In this document: piece by piece, positions 28,072 through 35,300 of the stretch
How the letters are laid out: each line of letters begins with the position of its first letter
Numbering within the stretch: the first letter of the stretch is position 1
Assembly: GCA_003439945.1 (NCBI GenBank)
Contig: QVRM01001762.1
Location: 62,001-126,000 of the forward strand
Length of the DNA stretch: 64,000 nt
Direction: 5' to 3'
DNA from: Dermanyssus gallinae
Lineage: Eukaryota > Arthropoda > Arachnida > Mesostigmata > Dermanyssidae
Notes under the pieces: model-generated
Database searches by the model: none
Told to the model about the DNA's origin: nothing
Seen by the model: only the letters and a program-made list of their open reading frames with translations
Made by a program: the position numbers and the translations under genes

Positions 28072-29363
28072 TATATATTAGGTAAGTCAAAAAGTTTGTC
28101 GGCTTTTTTACCCGATTTTGAAGAGCTTTATTTATGCAGACAACAGTATTTTTATTCAATGATATATTGACCGTTTTGTTCGATAACCTTCGCCCATCGC
28201 CTCGGTAGATCCATGATTCCTTTCTCCCAGAACGTCTTGTCCTTCTCGTCGAAATACTGAGTGAGGTGATTTTTTATAGCCTCCAAAGATTCAAATGTTG
28301 TGCCATCAAGGGAGTTCTGGAGAGACCTGAACAAGTGATAATCAGATGGTGCGAAGTCGGGACTATAAGCTGGGTGCGGCAGCACATCCCAGTCAAACTC
28401 CGCCAATTTTTGCCGGGTGGCCAAACTTTTGTGTGGTGTCGCCTTATCATGTTGAAAAGTGACGCCCCACCTGTTTGACAATTCCGGGCGCTTCGTTGCT
28501 ACTGCAGCCTTCAAATCTTCGAGTTGTCTGCAGTAGACGACGGAGTTGATCGTCTGACCCATTGGAAGCAGCTCAAAATACACGACGCCCTTACAGTCCC
28601 ACCAGCAGCACAGCATAACCTTCTTTTGATGAATTTCGGGTTTAGGGATAGCTGCGGCCTGAGAACCTCTGGGGACCCAACTTCTTTTCTGTGTTACGTT
28701 TCTGTAGAGTATCCATTTTTCATCGCCGGTTATCAATCTCCTCAGAAATGGCTCATTCAAGTTCTTCCGGAGGAGTGCGTGACAGGTATCGACTCGCCCT
28801 TCAAGCTGCCTATCATTGAGATCGTGTGGTAGCCAGATATTCCGCTTGCACGAGAAACCTGCATCATGGAGGCGATTCCAAACGGTTCCGTGGGAGACTC
28901 CCGTTACATCTTCAATTTCTTTTATGGTCAAACCTGGGTTCGAAGTAACCAGACTTATGACTTCGTCGGTCTCCACAACATTGGGTCGTCCTGACCTCGG
29001 TTCATATTCGAGATTGAAGTTTCCAGCTTTGAAACGGGTGAATCGCTTTTCGACTGTGGATTTGTGTACTGCGTTTTCGCCGTAGACTGCACATATCCTC
29101 CGGGTTGGTTGCGCTGCACTTATGCCTTCACGGTAGGAGAACAACATAATGTGTCGAAAATGCGTATTTTTGTCCTCCATTGCATACAGCTGCCAATTCC
29201 GCAAACAAAACGGTAAAGTTGGAACCGGTATACCGTCGCGCCGCCACGGGTCTGCTCCTGAATGTAAACACCCAGCCGCACTCTCAGGCGGCCCTGCTGC
29301 AGAGCGCGGGAATTTCAAAAATGTGGTCCCAGAAAGCCGACGAACTTTTTGACTTACCTAATA

Positions 29364-29394
<31 letters not shown>

Positions 29395-32300
29395 TATTAT
29401 CAACTAAAGATATATTCTTTATTTTTAGCCTAACTATATGCTTCCGCATATTCACAAGACTCAATGTCTGAACGAATCCATCTCAATTCGTTTATCATTG
29501 GTAGGGTCTACATCAAGCAGGTTTTTATTGTAACTCAGTATTGGTGGAATACACTCTCTTCCAGTGTGAGGCCGGTCAAGAGAAGGTCACTTTAGCTTAG
29601 CCAAATCAACGGTAATGAAAACAAAACATGTTTGTTTCTACTTATATAGACACGTGTAGTTACATCATGTAGTTGAGACAGTACGCTAGATCATCGGAAA
29701 TAACATCATACCTTTTGCCGACTAACCCAGTTCGCTACGCACACCGTCAGGGACGGAAACACCAGATCCTTCATCGACTCTACCCTGCAAGAGTATTGTT
29801 AAACAAACCAGAGCAACCATACAACCCGACAAACATATGCAATCAAGGAACGTTACATATCAACCGGCTTGAAGCACTTTTTGTTTTTGTTTTGGGAAGC
29901 TTTAGGAATGCTTGATGATTCTTACTTCAAAACGGCTTAAAAAACCTAATCTCATTCTACTTTTCACAGGCTTTTGAAGACATTCGTAAGCAACAATTAC
30001 TCCTGAACAAATCAGACAAAAAACACTTGGTAGAAGAAGAATTTTAGAACAGATGAATTGGATCCCATATTTTTGTCACAATATTGCACCGCAAATTTGG
30101 GCATGTCGCTAGACTATATTCTTGCTTACTATATTTAAGGCTATATGTTGGACATAGGAACAGTTTGCCTACGCCGAAGCAACGCTAGTTATTGCAACGT
30201 CCGATAGCTGTAGCATCTTCGATCGCAGGGCTTCTACCATGCGATGTCCGCGATTCGCTCAGTAGGACACAGACTTGACTGTACTGTACCGAATATTGGT
30301 CGTCGTGGGAAATCGAAAAAAGCCGAGGAAAAAGTCCGCGCTCTGGTAGACGAAGCCAACGACACAGAGTATTGTGATCAGCGATCTGCAACAATGAGAA
30401 GAGTCATATTATAACGTACGCTGCATACGCGAATTAAATTACCATGTCTTAACGAAAAAGCTCTGCAACATATTTCACAAACCTAGAAAACAGACCCGCG
30501 GCATAGACCAAGCGTATATCGTATTAAAGTATCGCCATAATAGGATTCGTACGTAGAGTTGGAGTATCCGTTGAACTGGAGTATTTTTCTACTACCAGTG
30601 TCCGGTCGCCGTTGAACTAACATATGACAAACGTTTTAACAGTAGCCAATGATGATTAACGGTTATTGACACTTAAAGGGACGAAAGTTGGCTTTGAAGT
30701 ATAGGAACGGCAATGTCAGCCTAATCGAATGTAAATTTCTTTGTAAGCATCATCAGCAGATCATAAAATATCAACGGGCCAACTGCGTAAGAGAAATATC
30801 CCCCAGAGTATCAGGAGGTAAATAGGTGTCAGGATGGTAAATAGGTATCAGGATGGTAACTAGGACACGCCTAATTGCATGAATGGCAAACACAGCCGAC
30901 GTCAAGATCGTCAACGTCTCTTCTATGACAGAGTTTACGGTAAAATCCATGAAGTGAACAGCTCAAGCGCCATAAGATGTCGCTTGGGCTGTAGTGGACT
31001 CTGCCAGTGTTGCGTAAACATTACTAGCGATTTAAAGAAACTTCCGGAAACTGTTTGAACTTCCTTTATGAAGTTTTCTCTGAACTAAAGAAGAGCAGGA
31101 ATGTCTGGCAGACTAAATCTAGTAACAAGAATTTCTACAAACGGTTGAGTAGAAACCATGCTGTAGGCCGCCACCGAAGCAACCCTATAATCAGTTCGAA
31201 AAGTTAACCCGATAGTAGCAGAATGTGTTAACAAGCTCAACTGCACCAGTACAAAGCATCAAGCGATCAAAACGCGTAGGCGGTCCTCCAGGTCTAAATT
31301 TGAAAGCCTTGGTTTTATCGGCATTAACCAGAAGGCCGTTGTTTTGCAATACCCATCCAGGGTGTGTTTGCTTTGTTGCAACTCCAACTTGTCACTACCA
31401 AACATAACGATATTGTCAGCGTACAGTGTGATGCCTTGTGAATTATTTTCGGCAAATCGCTAGAATCTTCTTCACTTCGTATAATCATTTCGTGCACGCT
31501 GTTATGACCGACTTTTCTTTACGGAATCCATGCTGCTCTTGCGCCTCGTTTCTTTTTGCTTAACCAATAGCCTCGAGAACCTCACTGTAACTGATCAGTG
31601 CCTCTAAATAAGCTACGAGAGTTTTCTCAGAATCCTCATCAGGTTCTGCCACAACTGGAATTTCCCGAGGTACTGTATTGGTGAAGGCAAACATGCCCTC
31701 AAAATGTTCACGACGCACATCTCCACGAATTATGCAACGGCTAACCACCTGCGCCGTCTGAGCGGCGAGTTAGGGTCGTTCCTGTGCTTCCATCACTAAC
31801 CGCTGTTCCTGTTTTCTAAAAAAATTCTTCCTTCTTTGTAGACGCAAGTAACCAGTATTTTTTTCAAGTCTAAGTAAGATTTCCGAGCTGACTTATTCAT
31901 TGCCTTTGAGTATCACATCATCTTTGCAGAACGCAGTCGCAAATTTACCAGTTGTCGACGTCCCGGGACGAGCTTGCGAGTCTACAAACTCTCAGTAACG
32001 CAGAACAAAGTTTCTCCTCAAGGTAGTCGATCAAGTTTGCGGTACTGCTTCCACTGTTAGTATAGTGCGCTGCCAAATTTATAAACTGACGCGTGTCTAT
32101 GACCGCAGTACCATAGTCTGGCACTATATAATAAATACCTTTATAGACGGTCGGTGTGTTATCTGCCGTAGATCTACCACTCGACACTTAAAGGAACGAA
32201 AGTTGGCTTTGAAGTATAGGAACGGCAATGTCAGCCTAATCGAATGTAAATTTCTTTGTAAGCATCATCAGCAGATCATAAAATATCAACGGGCCAACTG

Positions 32301-35300
32301 CGTAAGAGAAATATCCCCCAGAGTATCAGGAGGTAAATAGGTGTCAGGATGGTAGATAGGTATCAGGATGGTAACTAGGACACGCCTAATTGCATGAATG
32401 GCAAACACAGCCGACGTCAAGATCGTCAACGTCTCTTCTATGACAGAGTTTACGGTAAAATCCATGAAGTGAACAGCTCAAGCGCCATAAGATGTCGCTT
32501 GGGCTGTAGTGGACTCTGCCAGTGTTGCGTAAACATTACTAGCGATTTAAAGAAACTTCCGGAAACTGTTTGAACTTCCTTTATGAAGTTTTCTCTGAAC
32601 TAAAGAAGAGCAGGAATGTCTGGCAGACTAAATCTAGTAACAAGAATTTCTACAAACGGTTGAGTAGAAACCATGCTGTAGGCCGCCACCGAAGCAACCC
32701 TATAATCAGTTCGAAAAGTTAACCCGATAGTAGCAGAATGTGTTAACAAGCTCAACTGCACCAGTACAAAGCATCAAGCGATCAAAACGCGTAGGCGGTC
32801 CTCCAGGTCTAAATTTGAAAGCCTTGGTTTTATCGGCGTTAACCAGAAGGCCGTTGTTTTGCAATACCCATCCAGGGTGTGTTTGCTTTGTTGCAACTCC
32901 AACTTGTCACTACCAAACATGACGATATTGTCAGCGTACAGTGTGATGCCTTGTGAATTATTTTCGGCAAATCGCTAGAATCTTCTTCACTTCGTATAAT
33001 CATTTCGTGCACGCTGTTATGACCGACTTTTCTTTACGGAATCCATGCTGCTCTTGCGCCTCGTTTCTTTTTGCTTAACCAATAGCCTCGAGAACCTCAC
33101 TGTAACTGATCAGTGCCTCTAAATAAGCTACGAAAGTTTTCTCAGAATCCTCATCAGGTTCTGCCACAACTGGAATTTCCCGAGGTACTGTATTGGTGAA
33201 GGCAAACATGCCCTAAAAATGTTCACGACGCACATCTCCACGAATTATGCAACGGCTAACCACCTGCGCCGCCTGAGCGGCGAGTTAGGGTCGTTCCTGT
33301 GCTTCCATCACTAACCGCTGTTCCTGTTTTCTAAAAAAATTCTTCCTTCTTTGTAGACGCAAGTAACCAGTATTTTTTTCAAGTCTAAGTAAGATTTCCG
33401 AGCTGACTTATTCATTGCCTTTGAGTATAACATCATCTTTGCAGAACGCAGTCGCAAATTTACCAGTTGTCGACGTCCCGGGACGAGCTTGCGAGTCTAC
33501 AAACTCTCAGTAACGCAGAACAAAGTTTCTCCTCAAGGTAGTCGATCAAGTTTGCGGTACTGCTTCCACTGTTAGTATAGTGCGCTGCCAAATTTATAAA
33601 CTGACGCGTGTCTATGACCGCAGTACCATAGTCTGGCACCATATAATAAATACCTATATAGACGGTCGGTGTGTTATCTGCCGTAGATCTACCACTCGAT
33701 CCAACGACGTCTCCTGAGAAGTGCTACTACAAGTATTGGTGTAGAATTTAAGCCACGTCGGAATGTGTAATTTTATGCTCTATTACCAACGTCATAATCC
33801 AACTGCATATAGTTTAAATACAGTTTTGTATAAAGTCTCGTCGAAATCATATTAAATTTCCTGAGAGCAGATTGGCGCCATTCCTCTGCTTTTGATTGCA
33901 TTGTTTGTGGCAAGCCATACGTAAACACTTGGAAAAGGTCGAAGCAGGTTTTCTTCTAGCAAGTTATTTATCTATTTCATTAATGGTAACTCTTTCTATT
34001 ATATTGTAACGTTGGTGTGTTACGCTAAGTCAGCTTGGGGATGTAGACTCAGCCGGACGGATACTGCAGCGCGAGGAACTCAGGAAGGATGAATGACGAC
34101 ACGTAGCATAGGGTCTAATGCAAAGCACCGCCGAGCAACGGATGGTTTTCAAGCCATGCTACTCGGTCTATTTATTGGTTCACGAGGCACTGCGGCGTGC
34201 TGACACCCCAAAGGCTGTCAGAACCCGCGCCCAAATCGGTCGAAATGTACAGCAGTTTGTGTTTGTTTCGTATAGGAATACAGGTTAAGTGACTGTTTGA
34301 CTTGGACTGCCGATCATAGGTCGACCCGATGTCGGCCGATGATCGTTTGGACGGCGGAGAACCTTGGGGTTTCGGCGCGAAGGCCTATGGCTGTTCTCCG
34401 CTGGCTGGTTGAGACATGGTTTGTTCGGTTGAGACATGTATCGGTCGGCGAACGTTGTGTATGTTGAGATTTCGGCGCGGGGGCTGTAGCCGTTGGACGT
34501 GGTCGGTTAGGACTTATTTGAATTGCGCTATGATACGTACATAGTAACGTCGTTACAATATGAAGCGCTTGTGCACTTTGTTGCTTCGCTTCATAATTGT
34601 TTCCAAGCCTTAGGTGAGAACATTTTCAGCTTATTCGAGTTCTGGCTAACTGTACCTAGCAAAAGACAGTGCAAAACAACATCCGTCTCTTACGCACCTT
34701 GTTTGTTTTGGTTTATCTAGGTAGATGGGCGTATTTGTAACATGTTCGGTGCTTACCTCAATAGGAAGACGGGTTGCAGAAACTGTCGCAGCCCATGAAT
34801 TGGCTTTCTTTTCGGGGGTCCCGCTGTAGAAGCGCCCCTGGAGTCTCTTCGAGATCTCGTATTTGTAAAGTGTCTGCCAGTAGATAATAAAGCATATATG
34901 TATATACATTACACACTTTGCCAACACTCATCTAACGAAATATTTTTATGACTAGCTAAAATAAACCAAAAAAGAAAAATAAACATATAACTGATGCACA
35001 CACATAAACACGTGACACATCTGCAGAGGTCAAAACAATCGAGTACATCTTTTCTTGTTGTGTCCGATAGGTAAAGATGTTTATCGCATTAGGGCCACGT
35101 AACCTAAACGATCTTAATTGGAATTGTTGTCGTTGCATTTATAGTTCTTTTTTTGAATGTTCATAGCTATCATTCGTAAAGCCAAAACCAAGCGGTTACC
35201 CTGTGTAGGCGTGTCTCGGCGGATGTTCCAGCTCCTTCTCGAGGTTTCTTGCTAGTATGCGGTTGTAGTCATCACTGCGGCCGACGTAGTTGAGGTCGCT

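Larger units (their letters stand above)
29387..30667. other. introns around exons 3 and 4
   Basis: No element recognised. A stretch near 29875-29905 resembles the start of the centre of foldback F2. Confidence 0.35.
30668..33699. repeat. near-identical tandem duplication (2 x about 1515 bp)
   Basis: Unit 1 is 30668-32182 and unit 2 is 32183-33699. By eye about ten single-base differences separate them, so the event is recent. It lies wholly in intron 2. Confidence 0.93.

Noticed and set aside
30200..30394. The longest local minus-strand ORF (69 codons) over the TM1 exon
   Set aside because: It is the wrong phase. The channel uses another frame, which meets a stop just beyond the donor site.
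31225..31407. 60-codon plus frame present identically at 32740-32922
   Set aside because: It is the antisense of a LINE RT relic within the tandem duplication.
30668..33699. CRISPR-like or LTR-pair interpretation of the direct repeat
   Set aside because: Two adjacent long units with no spacer, no TG..CA ends and RT remnants inside fit a tandem duplication, not an array or an LTR pair.
34646..34927. 93-codon minus frame over exon 2 (reading TLYKYEISKRLQGRFYSG)
   Set aside because: It is out of phase with exons 1 and 3. Only the frame giving KRKPIHGLRQF joins both neighbours and carries the family HG motif.
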